Origin: Nocardia vaccinii NBRC 15922
Lineage (GTDB): Bacteria; Actinomycetota; Actinomycetes; Mycobacteriales; Mycobacteriaceae
Length of the DNA: 64,000 bases
Reading direction: 5' to 3'
Assembly: GCF_001613305.1 (NCBI RefSeq)
Contig: NZ_BDCC01000019.1
Location: forward strand, 1-64,000
Shown here: positions 17,838 through 27,137 of the stretch, piece by piece
How positions within the stretch are numbered: position 1 is the stretch's first letter
How the letters are laid out: the number at the start of each line of letters is the position of its first letter
Notes under the pieces: generated by a model
Databases searched by the model: none
What the model was told of the DNA's origin: nothing
The model's input: only the letters and a program-made list of their open reading frames with translations
Made by a program: the position numbers and the translations under genes

Positions 17838-18407
17838 CTACAGGCCCACCGCGCCGTCGATGCGCTCACGCAGCAGATCGGCATGGCCGTTGTGGCGGGC
17901 GTACTCCTCGATCATGTGGGCCAGCACCCAGCGCAGCGACACCTCGCCGAGCCAGATGTCCACGCCGGTGATCCCGAGATCCGGCGTGGCGGTGGTGAAG
18001 CGTTCGGCGAACGCGACCTCGGCCCGCCAGGCGCCCCATGCGGCGGTGATCGATCCGGAATCGGTGTTCGCCCCGTCGAAGTCGTCATCGGGACGGTCGG
18101 CGGAGGTGAACAGCGGCGGGACGTCCTCCTTTGCGAGCACCCGGCGGAACCAGCGCCGCTCGACGTCGGCCAGATGCCGCACCAGCCCCAGCAGCGACAG
18201 GGTGGACGGGGCGACGGACCGGCGGGCCAGTTCGGTGCCCAGACCCGCGCACTTCAATTCGAGCGTGGCGCGCTGACCGGCCAAGATCTCGGTCAGGACG
18301 CTGCGTTCGTCACCGGTGGTGTGGAGGCGGGTTCGGGGATCGTGTTCGGGGGCAACGAACATCTCGGCCCGTCGGGTATCGGTCGGCGTCTGCCGTGTCT
18401 CGGCCAC
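17838..18407 (-). CDS. DinB family protein (DUF664)
   Basis: A 189-residue protein of the DinB/DUF664 four-helix metal-binding fold. The core from about residue 30 shows TLSLLGLVRHLADVERRWF and the C-terminal LRWVLAHMIEEYARHNGHADLLRERIDG; the histidines in LVRHL, MIEEYARHNGH and nearby are probable metal ligands. A GTG at 18407 is chosen because AAGGAGG stands just before it. A closely similar gene lies at 57469 in this window. The biochemical role is unknown; related proteins are thiol-dependent transferases or isomerases. Confidence 0.85.
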   Translation of the reverse strand: MAETRQTPTDTRRAEMFVAPEHDPRTRLHTTGDERSVLTEILAGQRATLELKCAGLGTELARRSVAPSTLSLLGLVRHLADVERRWFRRVLAKEDVPPLFTSADRPDDDFDGANTDSGSITAAWGAWRAEVAFAERFTTATPDLGITGVDIWLGEVSLRWVLAHMIEEYARHNGHADLLRERIDGAVGL

Positions 18408-18598
18408 TCCCGCCTCCTTCGCATTGGTCCAGCTGCCGGACCGGCAAACCTGGGGCTCGGCCGATCGGGCACGATCGGGACGATATCGCGTGTGGCGGTT
18501 CATCGGAACGTTCGGCGGCACATCGGTCTCAGCGTACGGAGGAAAACGCCGCCGCGCCCGACAGCAGCCCCGCCGCTACCGTCGCATGGCGGTGCGCG

Positions 18599-20140
18599 TC
18601 ACCGGAACATCCGCGCCGCGGTGGGCGCGGCGGCCGCGCGGTCCGCGGCGACCAGGCCGATTCGGGTGCGGCGATCCAGCAGGTCGTCCGCGTCCAGCGC
18701 GCCCTCGTGACTGATCGAATACGCGAATTCGGCCCGCAGCACGTCGATTCCAGGGGCGACGGGTTCGGCCAGGGCCGGATCGTCCTGTGCCAGAGCCAGG
18801 ATCGCGCGCGCCTGGCTGCCGTAGCGTTCGATGAGCGTCGGCGGCGCGTCCAGACGATCGCGCGCCGCGCCGGAGACCGCGCCTGCCAAGGGGATTCGCC
18901 GGGTCCGGCACGGGCCCGCGGTCAGGCCCGCGTAGCCGACCGCGGCGTCGACGGCGTCCTGCGCCATCTTGCGGTAGGTGGTGAGCTTGCCTCCGACGAC
19001 GGTGATCGGGCCGTCGGGGGAGTGCAGCACCGCATGCTCGCGAGAGATATCCGCGGTGCTGCCCTCGGCGGTGCGCAACAACGGCCGCAGGCCCGCGAAG
19101 CTGCCGCGAATATCGTTGCGGTGCAGTGGCTCCCGGAGCACTGTATTGACGGTGTCGAGCAGGAAGCCGATCTCGGCGTCGGTCGGTTCCGGTTCGTCGG
19201 GCACCGGCCCGGGGGCGTCCTCATCGGTCAGGCCCAGATACACCCGGCCGTGCGCGGCGGGGAACGCGAAGACGAAACGGCTGGTACTGCCCGGAATCGG
19301 CACCGTGAGCGAGGCGCTGAGCCCGCCGAACGCGGCCGCGTCGAATACCAGGTGGGTGCCGCGGCTGGGCCGCAGTTCGATGGAGGGGTCCAGCCGATCC
19401 GCCCACACGCCGGTGGCATTGATCACCGAACGCGCTCGGACGGTGAGGGTTTCACCGGACAGCGCATCGTGCAGCACCGCGCGATCGCCGCTCACCCGCT
19501 CGGCCCGGACCCGGGTGAGCACGCTCGCCCCGTGCGCCGCCGCGGTGCGCGCGAGGGTCATCACCAGGCGTGCGTCGTCGACCAGCTGGCCGTCCCAGGC
19601 GAGCAGTCCGCCGCGTAGTCCCGCGCGGCGCACCGTCGGAGCCAGCCGCAACGTCTCGGCGGCCGCGGCTCGCCGCGAGCGCGGCAGCACCGAGGCCGGG
19701 GTTCCGGCGCTGCGCCGCAACACATCTCCGGCGGCGAATCCCGCGCGCACCAGTATCCGCTGTGCCGCACCGATATCCGGCAGCAACGGCACGATCTGGG
19801 GAATCGGCCGGGTCAGGTGCGGTGCTGTCGAGGTGAGCAGGATATGCCGTTCCACGGCGCTCTCGTGCGCGATCCCGACCCCGCCGCCGGCCAGATACCG
19901 CAGCCCGCCGTGTACCAGCTTGGAGCTCCACCGGCTCGTGCCGAAGGCGAGGTCACGTGCCTCCACCAGAACCGTCCGCAACCCCCGGGAGGCCGCGTCC
20001 AACGCCACCCCGGCCCCGGTGACCCCGCCGCCGATCACCAGCACATCGACGATTCCGGCGTCCCCGAGTTCGCGCAACTCCCGTTCCCGCCGCGCGGCAT
20101 TCAGCGCGGAGTCTCCGAAACCTCGTGCCGTTCCGCTCAT
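18599..20140 (-). CDS. glpD: Glycerol-3-phosphate dehydrogenase (FAD-dependent)
   Basis: Membrane-associated flavoenzyme, 513 residues, oxidising sn-glycerol 3-phosphate to dihydroxyacetone phosphate and feeding electrons to the quinone pool. The FAD-binding motif VLVIGGGVTGAGVALDAASRG lies near residue 33, followed by the family block DLAFGTSRWSSKLVHGGLRYL and the C-terminal GGKLTTYRKMAQD. The ATG at 20140 has GGAGTGACG upstream; the open frame continues to 20203. The order glpD, TetR gene, then divergent FAD oxidase and diacylglycerol kinase matches Rv2249c (glpD1) to Rv2252 of M. tuberculosis. Confidence 0.95.
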   Translation of the reverse strand: MSGTARGFGDSALNAARRERELRELGDAGIVDVLVIGGGVTGAGVALDAASRGLRTVLVEARDLAFGTSRWSSKLVHGGLRYLAGGGVGIAHESAVERHILLTSTAPHLTRPIPQIVPLLPDIGAAQRILVRAGFAAGDVLRRSAGTPASVLPRSRRAAAAETLRLAPTVRRAGLRGGLLAWDGQLVDDARLVMTLARTAAAHGASVLTRVRAERVSGDRAVLHDALSGETLTVRARSVINATGVWADRLDPSIELRPSRGTHLVFDAAAFGGLSASLTVPIPGSTSRFVFAFPAAHGRVYLGLTDEDAPGPVPDEPEPTDAEIGFLLDTVNTVLREPLHRNDIRGSFAGLRPLLRTAEGSTADISREHAVLHSPDGPITVVGGKLTTYRKMAQDAVDAAVGYAGLTAGPCRTRRIPLAGAVSGAARDRLDAPPTLIERYGSQARAILALAQDDPALAEPVAPGIDVLRAEFAYSISHEGALDADDLLDRRTRIGLVAADRAAAAPTAARMFR

Positions 20141-20293
20141 CTCGTCACTCCATGTCTCGTCGCCGGGATAACCGTGCGGGTTTCGCTCGTTCACGCCACG
20201 CACCGGTTCGTTCGCGGGCGGCTGGCATCAGTTGTGCGTGCGGTGTGACCAGACATCCGGGCGGCTCCTGATCGGGCCGAGCGCGCTGTGTGC

Positions 20294-20977
20294 TCATCGC
20301 AGGTCGGGACTGCCGCCGGGCAGCAGGTAGCCGTCCAGCGCGCGGGCGAGTTCGGCGTCCAGGCGGGACTCCTCGAGGATGTGGCCGACCATTCCGGCGG
20401 ACTGCACGGCGGACTGGGAGATCAGCAGAACCATGGTGGCCAGCTCGTCCGGATCGCCGGGGCGGATCGAGCCGTCGCGCTGGCCCTCGCGGATCAGCGC
20501 GGCGAACAACAGGATCAGCTCACGCTGGTTGCGACCGAGGCGGCCGAAGACGTAGGTCAGCATCAGGTCGGTGTCGGTGCGGAATATCTTGGCGAACAAC
20601 GGATTCTCGCGGATCGTCGCCGCGCCCGCGACAACTCCGTCGACCAGGCGGGCGCGGGCCGGGCCGCTCCCGGGCATGGTCCGGCCGACGATCTTGCGCA
20701 ATTCCCGCACCAGCAGTTCGGCGAGCAGCGAGCCGGTGTCCGGCCAGCGGCGATAGACCGTGGGACGGCTCACACCGGCGCGCCGGGCCACCTCGGTCAG
20801 CGTGGTGCGGCGCACACCGAACTCCTCCACGCAGGCGCGGGCGGCGTCCAGGATCGCCAGGTCGATCTCGGAGGGTTCGTCGCCGATACCGGCGACGTCG
20901 ATTGTCTGCATCGGATCACTTGTCGGGTCGGGCGCGGACGGCGGCGGTCCGCACGACGGCTGATTACTGCTTGACAT
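20294..20977 (-). CDS. TetR family transcriptional regulator
   Basis: A 227-residue repressor-type protein if started at the ATG at 20977; an internal ATG at 20911 would give 205 residues. The helix-turn-helix is clear: EFGVRRTTLTEVARRAGVSRPTVYRRWPDTGSLLAEL. The C-terminal ligand-binding half is poorly conserved. The protein is the positional counterpart of Rv2250c. It is divergent from the FAD oxidase gene with only about 20 bases between start codons, and a short dyad (20974-20984) overlaps both, so control of the oxidase-dagK pair, and perhaps of glpD downstream, is likely. Confidence 0.88.
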   Translation of the reverse strand: MSSSNQPSCGPPPSAPDPTSDPMQTIDVAGIGDEPSEIDLAILDAARACVEEFGVRRTTLTEVARRAGVSRPTVYRRWPDTGSLLAELLVRELRKIVGRTMPGSGPARARLVDGVVAGAATIRENPLFAKIFRTDTDLMLTYVFGRLGRNQRELILLFAALIREGQRDGSIRPGDPDELATMVLLISQSAVQSAGMVGHILEESRLDAELARALDGYLLPGGSPDLR

Positions 20978-20984
20978 TCTATGT
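20974..20984. promoter_or_regulatory. Candidate TetR operator between tetR and FAD oxidase genes
   Basis: ACAT-TCT-ATGT is a perfect short dyad inside CTTGACATTCTATGTAAG, followed by a direct repeat TGTAA-GAC-TGTAA (20982-20994). It lies in the very short divergent region. Weak evidence: motif and position only. Confidence 0.35.
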
Positions 20985-20997
20985 AAGACTGTAACGC

Positions 20998-22641
20998 ATG
21001 GTCGATGAACGGCAGGAGGCATCTCCTGCGGCAATGCCGGGCGAGTTGTCGTCCCGCCCGAGTATGGTGTGGGACGCCTGGGGCATTCCGTCCGCGCATG
21101 CGCCGCTCCCGGAGAAGATCCGGACCTTGCTGGTGCAGGTTTTCGGGGTGTCCGGTGATTCAGTGGCGCGTCGCGATGAGGGCAATGTGCCATTGCGCGC
21201 CTCGGCCCTGTCGCAGGCGCACCGCGCGGGGTTGTCCGCGGTGGTCGGCGCGGAGCACGTCCGCACCGATCACCGCGCCCGGCTGTTGCGCGCCGGGGGT
21301 AAGAGCACACCCGATCTGCTGCGCCGCCGTTCCACCGATCCGCAGGAGGCGCCGGATGCGGTCGTCTTCCCGGCGGACCACGCCGAGGTCCTGGACGTCC
21401 TGGGTTACTGCGCCGAGCGCGGGATCGCGGTGGTGCCCTTCGGCGGCGGCACCAGCGTCGTCGGCGGGGTGGACCCCGCCCGTGCCGGCTTCGACGTCGT
21501 TGTCGCCCTGGATCTTCGGCGGTTGACCGGGTTGACGGAGCTGGACGAGGTCAGCCACACCGCGACCCTCGGAGCCGGTCTGACCGGACCGCAGGCCGAG
21601 AAACTCCTCGCGGAGCGCGGCTTCTCCCTCGGACACTTTCCGCAGAGCTTCGAATTCGCCAGTATCGGCGGTTTCGCCGCGACCCGTTCGAGTGGGCAGG
21701 CATCGGCCGGATACGGCCGTTTCGACGATATGATCCAGCGTCTGCGAGTCGCGACTCCGCGCGGCACACTGGATCTCGGCCGCGCACCGGCCTCGGCGGC
21801 GGGACCCGATCTGCGCGAGCTGTTCTCGGGTTCGGAGGGCGCTCTCGGGGTGATCACCGAGGTCACGCTGCGGGTGCATCCGGTACCGGAAACCGTCGCG
21901 TATCGAGCATGGTCGTTCCCGGACTTCGCGACCGGCGCGGCCGCGCTGCGCACCGTCGTCCAGGCCGGGGCCGCCCCGACCGTATTGCGATTGTCCGATG
22001 AGGCCGAGACCGGCCTGAATCTGGCTCGCGCGGGCGATATCGGCGGCGCACCGGTGGCCGGATGTCTCGCCGTCACCACGTTCGAGGGCACCGCCGCCCA
22101 CGTCGAAGCCCGCAGCGCCGAGGCGAACGCGCTATTCGCCGCCGCCGGTGGGGTCGTGCTGGGCGAGAAACCCGCGCGGGAGTGGGAACACGGCCGCTTC
22201 GCCGCGCCCTATCTGCGGGATGCGTTGCTGGACCACGAGATTCTGTGCGAAACCCTGGAGACCGCGACCAGTTGGTCGAACCTCGCCGCACTCAAAGCGA
22301 AAGTGACCGCGGCGCTGACCGAATCACTGGGCGGGCAGGGCACTGCGCCACTGGTCATGTGCCATATCTCGCATACCTACCCGACCGGCGCCTCACTGTA
22401 CTTCACGATCATCGCCAAACAGCTCGACGATCCGATCAGCCAGTGGCACATCGCCAAACGCGCGGTCGGCGATGCCATCGCAGCGGCCGGGGGCACCATC
22501 ACCCACCACCATGCCGTCGGCCGGGACCACCGCCCCTGGATGTCCGGTGAAATCGGCGAACTGGGCGTGCAGGTGTTGCGCGCGGTCAAACAGACGGTCG
22601 ACCCCGCCGGAATCCTCAACCCCGGCAAGCTGATCCCGTGA
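20998..22641 (+). CDS. FAD-binding oxidase, alkyl-DHAP synthase-like
   Basis: A flavoprotein of 547 residues with an N-terminal PCMH-type FAD domain (VVFPADHAEVLDVLGYCAERGIAVVPFGGGTSVVGG, about residues 120-155) and a C-terminal oxidase domain. It resembles alkyldihydroxyacetonephosphate synthase and the mycobacterial protein Rv2251. AGPS-type enzymes exchange an acyl for an alkyl group on DHAP in ether-lipid synthesis, and DHAP is the product of the neighbouring GlpD, but a D-lactate or glycolate oxidase-like role is not excluded. No Shine-Dalgarno is seen at 20998; ATG at 21034 is an alternative. dagK overlaps its stop by four bases. Confidence 0.87.
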   Translation: MVDERQEASPAAMPGELSSRPSMVWDAWGIPSAHAPLPEKIRTLLVQVFGVSGDSVARRDEGNVPLRASALSQAHRAGLSAVVGAEHVRTDHRARLLRAGGKSTPDLLRRRSTDPQEAPDAVVFPADHAEVLDVLGYCAERGIAVVPFGGGTSVVGGVDPARAGFDVVVALDLRRLTGLTELDEVSHTATLGAGLTGPQAEKLLAERGFSLGHFPQSFEFASIGGFAATRSSGQASAGYGRFDDMIQRLRVATPRGTLDLGRAPASAAGPDLRELFSGSEGALGVITEVTLRVHPVPETVAYRAWSFPDFATGAAALRTVVQAGAAPTVLRLSDEAETGLNLARAGDIGGAPVAGCLAVTTFEGTAAHVEARSAEANALFAAAGGVVLGEKPAREWEHGRFAAPYLRDALLDHEILCETLETATSWSNLAALKAKVTAALTESLGGQGTAPLVMCHISHTYPTGASLYFTIIAKQLDDPISQWHIAKRAVGDAIAAAGGTITHHHAVGRDHRPWMSGEIGELGVQVLRAVKQTVDPAGILNPGKLIP

Positions 22642-23621
22642 CCGGCCACACCGGGGTGGGCTCGGTATTGCTGGTGACCAACCCGTTGGCCGGGCACGGC
22701 AAGGGGCAGGCCGCCGCTGCGGTGGCGGCGGCGCGGCTGCGGGCGCGCGGTGTGGCGGTGGACGAGGTGAGCGGCGCGAGTGCCGCGGAATCGGTTCGCC
22801 TGGTTCGGGATCGGCTCACCGGCGACGCCGTTCCCGATGTGGTGGTCTGCGCGGGCGGCGACGGGCTGGTCTGCATCACCCTGCAGGCGCTGGCCGGGAC
22901 CGGCGTGCCGCTGGGCCTGGTGCCCGGCGGAACCGGTAACGATCTGGCTCGCGAACTCGGTGTGCCGCAGGACGATCCGATTTCCGCCGCGGACATCGTG
23001 CTGGGCGGAACGATGCGCACCATCGATCTCGGTGCGGCGGAGGTGCGGGCCCCCGAGCCCGGAACAGTCGAACCAGACTCGGTGGGAACAGGATTCGGCA
23101 TCGCTGGGCCGATCAGGTTCGCGACCGTGGCGGGCACCGGATTCGATGCCCGGGTCACCCTGCGCGCCAATCGGATGCGCTTTCCGAAGGGGCGCCTGCG
23201 CTACACCTTCGCCGCCGTGACGGAACTGGCCGGCGGACTGGCCGTACCCTACCGTCTCGAATTATCCGGTGTGCCAGGACGATCCGTGGGATCGGTCGTC
23301 GAGACCGAGGCGGTGATGGTCGCGGTGGGCAATGCTCGCACCTACGGTGGCGGCATGCTGATCTGCCCGGACGCGGTGATCGACGACGGGCTGCTCGAGG
23401 TGACCGTGGTCGGCGCGATGACCCGGCGGGATATGGTGCGCCTGCTTCCGGCCCTGTCCGCGGGACAGCGCGTCGATCATCCGGCGTTGAGCCGATATCG
23501 CGCGGCGACCGTGGAGTTGCGAGCTCCGGACGCGCCGGTGACCGCGGACGGTGAACCGGTCGGCATGCTGCCGGCGACCTTTCGCGCGTTACCGGGCGCG
23601 CTGCCCGTGCTGGTTCCCTGA
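22638..23621 (+). CDS. dagK: Diacylglycerol kinase
   Basis: Lipid kinase of 327 residues making phosphatidic acid from diacylglycerol and ATP; the mycobacterial counterpart Rv2252 also contributes to phosphatidylinositol mannoside synthesis. The catalytic domain shows LVTNPLAGHGKG near residue 11, VVCAGGDGLV near 72 and the nucleotide-binding PGGTGNDLAREL near 96. The GTG start at 22638 overlaps the TGA of the preceding oxidase gene (GTGA), so the two are translationally coupled. Length is typical of the DagK/YegS family. Confidence 0.93.
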   Translation: MTGHTGVGSVLLVTNPLAGHGKGQAAAAVAAARLRARGVAVDEVSGASAAESVRLVRDRLTGDAVPDVVVCAGGDGLVCITLQALAGTGVPLGLVPGGTGNDLARELGVPQDDPISAADIVLGGTMRTIDLGAAEVRAPEPGTVEPDSVGTGFGIAGPIRFATVAGTGFDARVTLRANRMRFPKGRLRYTFAAVTELAGGLAVPYRLELSGVPGRSVGSVVETEAVMVAVGNARTYGGGMLICPDAVIDDGLLEVTVVGAMTRRDMVRLLPALSAGQRVDHPALSRYRAATVELRAPDAPVTADGEPVGMLPATFRALPGALPVLVP

Positions 23622-23630
23622 CCGGCGGCG

Positions 23631-23993
23631 CTACCAGAGCTGCACCACGGCCAGTTCCGGGCCGGGCTGCAGAACCAGGGCGACCCGGCCGTCGGGCTTG
23701 TTCGCGGCCTCGTTGACGATGCTGGGCAGGTCGGCCCGGATGTGGTCGCCGGTCCTCGGCAGTTGCGAACCGTGGCCGATGCCGACGGCGATCGCGTCGG
23801 CCGGAAGCGCCTGATCGATCAGCGCCGGAATCGGGCCGTTGGCGAACGTCCGGGTCTCGCCGTGGTTCAGCTCCACCCCGACCCCGCCGGTCCGCGGGAC
23901 GGTGACGGGGGTGAGCGCCGCGGCCGATCCGGCGCCGACGAATCCGGCGGTGATGCCCGCCACGGTGGCGATGACAACAGTCCGAGCACGCAT
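23631..23993 (-). CDS. Small secreted hypothetical protein
   Basis: A 120-residue exported protein. The signal peptide MRARTVVIATVAGITAGFVGAGSAAA is followed by a mature domain of about 94 residues containing VELNHGETRTFANGPIPALIDQ and no cysteines. No known family is recognised, though small exported proteins of this type are frequent in nocardiae. The ATG at 23993 has AAGAGGA upstream; the frame is open to 24134. It converges on dagK with nine bases between the stops. In M. tuberculosis a secreted protein (Rv2253) also follows the dagK gene, but in the other orientation. Confidence 0.75.
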   Translation of the reverse strand: MRARTVVIATVAGITAGFVGAGSAAALTPVTVPRTGGVGVELNHGETRTFANGPIPALIDQALPADAIAVGIGHGSQLPRTGDHIRADLPSIVNEAANKPDGRVALVLQPGPELAVVQLW

Positions 23994-24265
23994 GAGAATC
24001 CTCTTTCGTGAGCGACCGGCGGTCCGGTCACGGCGCGAGCGAATTTCCGGAGCAGGCACAGGCAGCGTCTGTACTGTTCGCCCCAAGTAGGCAGGATCGC
24101 GGGCCCGGCGGCAACTCGAGGAGGTATGCGTCACAGCCGGTGTGTGTGCCTACCCGATATGTGCATGTGGGGCAATCCCGCACCAACACAAAGGATTCGG
24201 GCCGAACCTGAGAATTCGATATGAAACGGGAATACCGCATGAATCGGCGGTAACCTGAATCTTGT

Positions 24266-24308
24266 GGGCGGGGTTTTCGGTGTCCCTCATCCGCCGAAAC
24301 CCCCGCCC
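24266..24308. other. Stable hairpin in the gap before valS
   Basis: GGGCGGGG (24266-24273) pairs with CCCCGCCC (24301-24308), and six more pairs follow inside (24275-24280 with 24294-24299) around a 13-base loop. The 441-base gap 23994-24434 otherwise shows no gene. No T-box motif (GGGTGGNACCGCG-like) was found, so tRNA-sensing attenuation is not supported. It may be a terminator for an unseen antisense transcript or part of a regulatory leader. Confidence 0.45.
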
Positions 24309-24422
24309 TCTCGGGTATCCACACCCCCGTTCGGCGCGCGGGCGTGATCGCTGCGGAGCCGCCTGCGAGCCGATGCGGAAATGCTCCGCCGGGGCCGTCG
24401 TCCGGGCCGTGACCCAATTCCT

Positions 24423-24428
24423 TAGAAT
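24423..24428 (+). promoter_or_regulatory. -10 element of valS, predicted leaderless promoter
   Basis: TAGAAT ends six bases before the GTG start of valS, and no Shine-Dalgarno sequence lies between. Transcription would begin at or next to the start codon. Confidence 0.5.
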
Positions 24429-24434
24429 CACACG

Positions 24435-27137
24435 GTGACCAGCACAGCCTCTGAGAACTCACGAAATCGTGCCGATGCCCTCCCCAAGAGCTGGAATCCC
24501 GGCGATGTGGAGTCGGACCTGTACGAGGGCTGGGTAGCCGCTGGTTACTTCGCCGCTGACGCGAAGAGCGCGAAGCCCCCCTACTCGATCGTGCTGCCGC
24601 CGCCCAATGTCACCGGCAATCTGCACATGGGTCACGCCTTCGACCACACCATCATGGATCTGCTCACCCGCCGCAAGCGCATGCAGGGCTACGAGGTGCT
24701 GTGGCTGCCCGGTATGGATCACGCCGGTATCGCCACACAGTCCGTGGTGGAGAAGCAGCTCGCGCGGGATGGGAAGGCCAAGGAGGACTTCGGCCGTGAA
24801 CTGTTCGTCGACAAGGTCTGGGATTGGAAGCGCGAGTCCGGCGGCGCGATCCAGGGGCAGATGCGCCGTCTCGGCGTCGGCGTGGACTGGGCGCGTGACC
24901 GCTTCACCATGGACGAGGGCCTGTCCCGAGCTGTGCAGACCATCTTCAAGCGCCTCTTCGACGCGGGCCTGATCTACCGCGCCGAACGCCTGGTGAACTG
25001 GTCGCCCGTGCTTAAGACGGCGATCTCCGATGTCGAGGTCAAATACGAGGACGTCGAGGGTGAGCTGGTCTCACTGCGCTACGGCTCGCTGGAGGATGAC
25101 GAGCCGCACATCATCGTGGCGACCACCCGGGTGGAGACCATGCTCGGCGACACCGCGGTCGCGGTGCACCCCGAGGACGCGCGCTACGCGAGCCTGATCG
25201 GCACGACGCTCTATCATCCGATCACCGGACGGCAGATCCCCGTGGTCGCCGACGATTACGTCGATCCCGAATTCGGTTCCGGCGCCGTGAAGATCACCCC
25301 CGCGCACGATCCGAACGACTTCGAGCTCGGTCTGCGCCACAACCTGCCCATGCCCACCATCATGGACAAGACCGGCAAGATCGCCGATACCGGAACCGAA
25401 TTCGACGGTATGGACCGCTTCGAGGCGCGGGTGAAGATCCGCGAACGCCTCACCGAAGAGGGGCGCATCGTCGCGGAGAAGCGGCCGTATGTGCACAGCG
25501 TCGGTCATTCCGAACGTTCCGGCGAACCCATCGAGCCCCGGCTGTCCATGCAGTGGTGGGTGAAGGTGGAATCTCTGGCCAAGGCCGCGGGCGACGCGGT
25601 TCGCCACGGGGACACCGTGATCCACCCGGCCAGTCAGGAGCCGCGCTGGTTCGACTGGGTGGACGACATGCACGACTGGTGCATCTCGCGTCAGCTGTGG
25701 TGGGGGCACCGCATCCCGATCTGGTACGGCCCCGAGGGCGAGGTCGTCTGCGTCGGACCGGACGAGCAGGCCCCCGAGGGTTACGTCCAGGATCCGGACG
25801 TGCTGGACACCTGGTTCTCCTCGGGCCTGTGGCCGTTCTCCACGATGGGCTGGCCCGATGCCACCCCGGAGCTCGAGAAGTTCTATCCGACAAGCGTTCT
25901 CGTCACCGGTTACGACATCCTGTTCTTCTGGGTGGCCCGGATGATGATGTTCGGCACGTTCGTCTCCGACGATCCGGCCATCACCGCCGGGAAACCGGCC
26001 GGTGCGGTGCAGGTGCCGTTCCGGGATGTGTTCCTGCACGGCCTGATTCGCGACGAATTCGGCCGCAAGTACTCCAAGTCCAAGGGCATCGGCGTGGATC
26101 CGCTGCTGTGGATCGACGAATATGGCTCGGACGCAACGCGTTTCACCCTCGCACGCGGTGCGCAGCCCGGCAGTGACCTGTCCGTCGGCCCGCCGCACGT
26201 GACCGCCTCGCGCAGTTTCGTCACCAAGCTGTTCAACGCCACCAAGTTCGCGCTGATGAACGGCGCGGCCCCGGGCGAGATCACCGACCGCGTCGCCCTG
26301 ACCGATGCCGATCGGTGGATCCTGGACCGTCTGGAACAGGTTCGCGCGGAAGTGGATTCGGCGTTCGACCGGTACGAGATCGGTAAGGCATGCGAGGCGC
26401 TGTACCACTTCGCGTGGGACGAGCTGTGTGACTGGTATCTGGAACTGGCCAAGGTGCAGTTCGCCGAATCGGACGAGCGCGCCGCGCACACCCGGACAGT
26501 GCTGGGTGCGGTGCTGGATTCGGTGCTGCGCCTGCTGCATCCGGTCATCCCGTTCGTCACCGAATCGCTGTGGCAGGCGTTGACCGGCGGTACGGAAGGC
26601 GAGTCCATCGTCGTCGCGTCCTGGCCGCGGTCCTCGGGCGTCGCCGCCGACGAGACCGCCGCGCGCCGCATCGCCGACGCACAGCGCCTGATCACCGAGA
26701 TCCGCCGTTTCCGCAGCGATCAGGGGCTGACCGACAAGCAGAAGGTGGCCGCCGCACTGGTGGGCATCGACACCGCCGACCTGACCGGGCTGTCGGTCCA
26801 GATCGCGAATCTGGCGCGGCTCACCGAGCCCGCCGACGATTTCAGCGCGACCGCCTCGGTTCAGGTGCGGCTGTCCGGGGCGACCGTCACCGTCGAACTC
26901 GACACCTCCGGCACGGTCGATCTGGACGCCGAACGTCGTCGCCTGGAGAAGGATCTCGGTGTGGCGCAGAAGGATCTGACGAGCACCACGGCCAAACTCG
27001 CCAACGAGGCGTTCCTGGCCAAGGCGCCCGACGAGGTGGTCGCCAAGATCCGCACCCGCCGGGAGGTCGCCGAATCCGAAGTCGCGCGGATAAGCGCCCG
27101 GCTGGAGGAGATCGCGCGTCTGGCGGTGAAGAAGTGA
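24435..27137 (+). CDS. valS: Valyl-tRNA synthetase
   Basis: Class I aminoacyl-tRNA synthetase of 900 residues charging tRNA-Val. The HIGH signature appears as HMGH at residues 64-67 after PPPNVTGNL, and the KMSKS signature as KSKG in [13 protein letters not shown] near residue 545. The editing domain lies between (about 200-390), and the C-terminal coiled coil is visible at the end ([25 protein letters not shown]). The GTG at 24435 is the start by family length. It overlaps folC by four bases and heads the valS-folC-DUF4233 operon. Confidence 0.98.
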   Translation: MTSTASENSRNRADALPKSWNPGDVESDLYEGWVAAGYFAADAKSAKPPYSIVLPPPNVTGNLHMGHAFDHTIMDLLTRRKRMQGYEVLWLPGMDHAGIATQSVVEKQLARDGKAKEDFGRELFVDKVWDWKRESGGAIQGQMRRLGVGVDWARDRFTMDEGLSRAVQTIFKRLFDAGLIYRAERLVNWSPVLKTAISDVEVKYEDVEGELVSLRYGSLEDDEPHIIVATTRVETMLGDTAVAVHPEDARYASLIGTTLYHPITGRQIPVVADDYVDPEFGSGAVKITPAHDPNDFELGLRHNLPMPTIMDKTGKIADTGTEFDGMDRFEARVKIRERLTEEGRIVAEKRPYVHSVGHSERSGEPIEPRLSMQWWVKVESLAKAAGDAVRHGDTVIHPASQEPRWFDWVDDMHDWCISRQLWWGHRIPIWYGPEGEVVCVGPDEQAPEGYVQDPDVLDTWFSSGLWPFSTMGWPDATPELEKFYPTSVLVTGYDILFFWVARMMMFGTFVSDDPAITAGKPAGAVQVPFRDVFLHGLIRDEFGRKYSKSKGIGVDPLLWIDEYGSDATRFTLARGAQPGSDLSVGPPHVTASRSFVTKLFNATKFALMNGAAPGEITDRVALTDADRWILDRLEQVRAEVDSAFDRYEIGKACEALYHFAWDELCDWYLELAKVQFAESDERAAHTRTVLGAVLDSVLRLLHPVIPFVTESLWQALTGGTEGESIVVASWPRSSGVAADETAARRIADAQRLITEIRRFRSDQGLTDKQKVAAALVGIDTADLTGLSVQIANLARLTEPADDFSATASVQVRLSGATVTVELDTSGTVDLDAERRRLEKDLGVAQKDLTSTTAKLANEAFLAKAPDEVVAKIRTRREVAESEVARISARLEEIARLAVKK

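Noticed and set aside
24000..24434. Possible T-box riboswitch before valS
   Set aside because: No T-box core sequence or specifier loop is visible, and a -10 element right at the start codon argues against a long leader.
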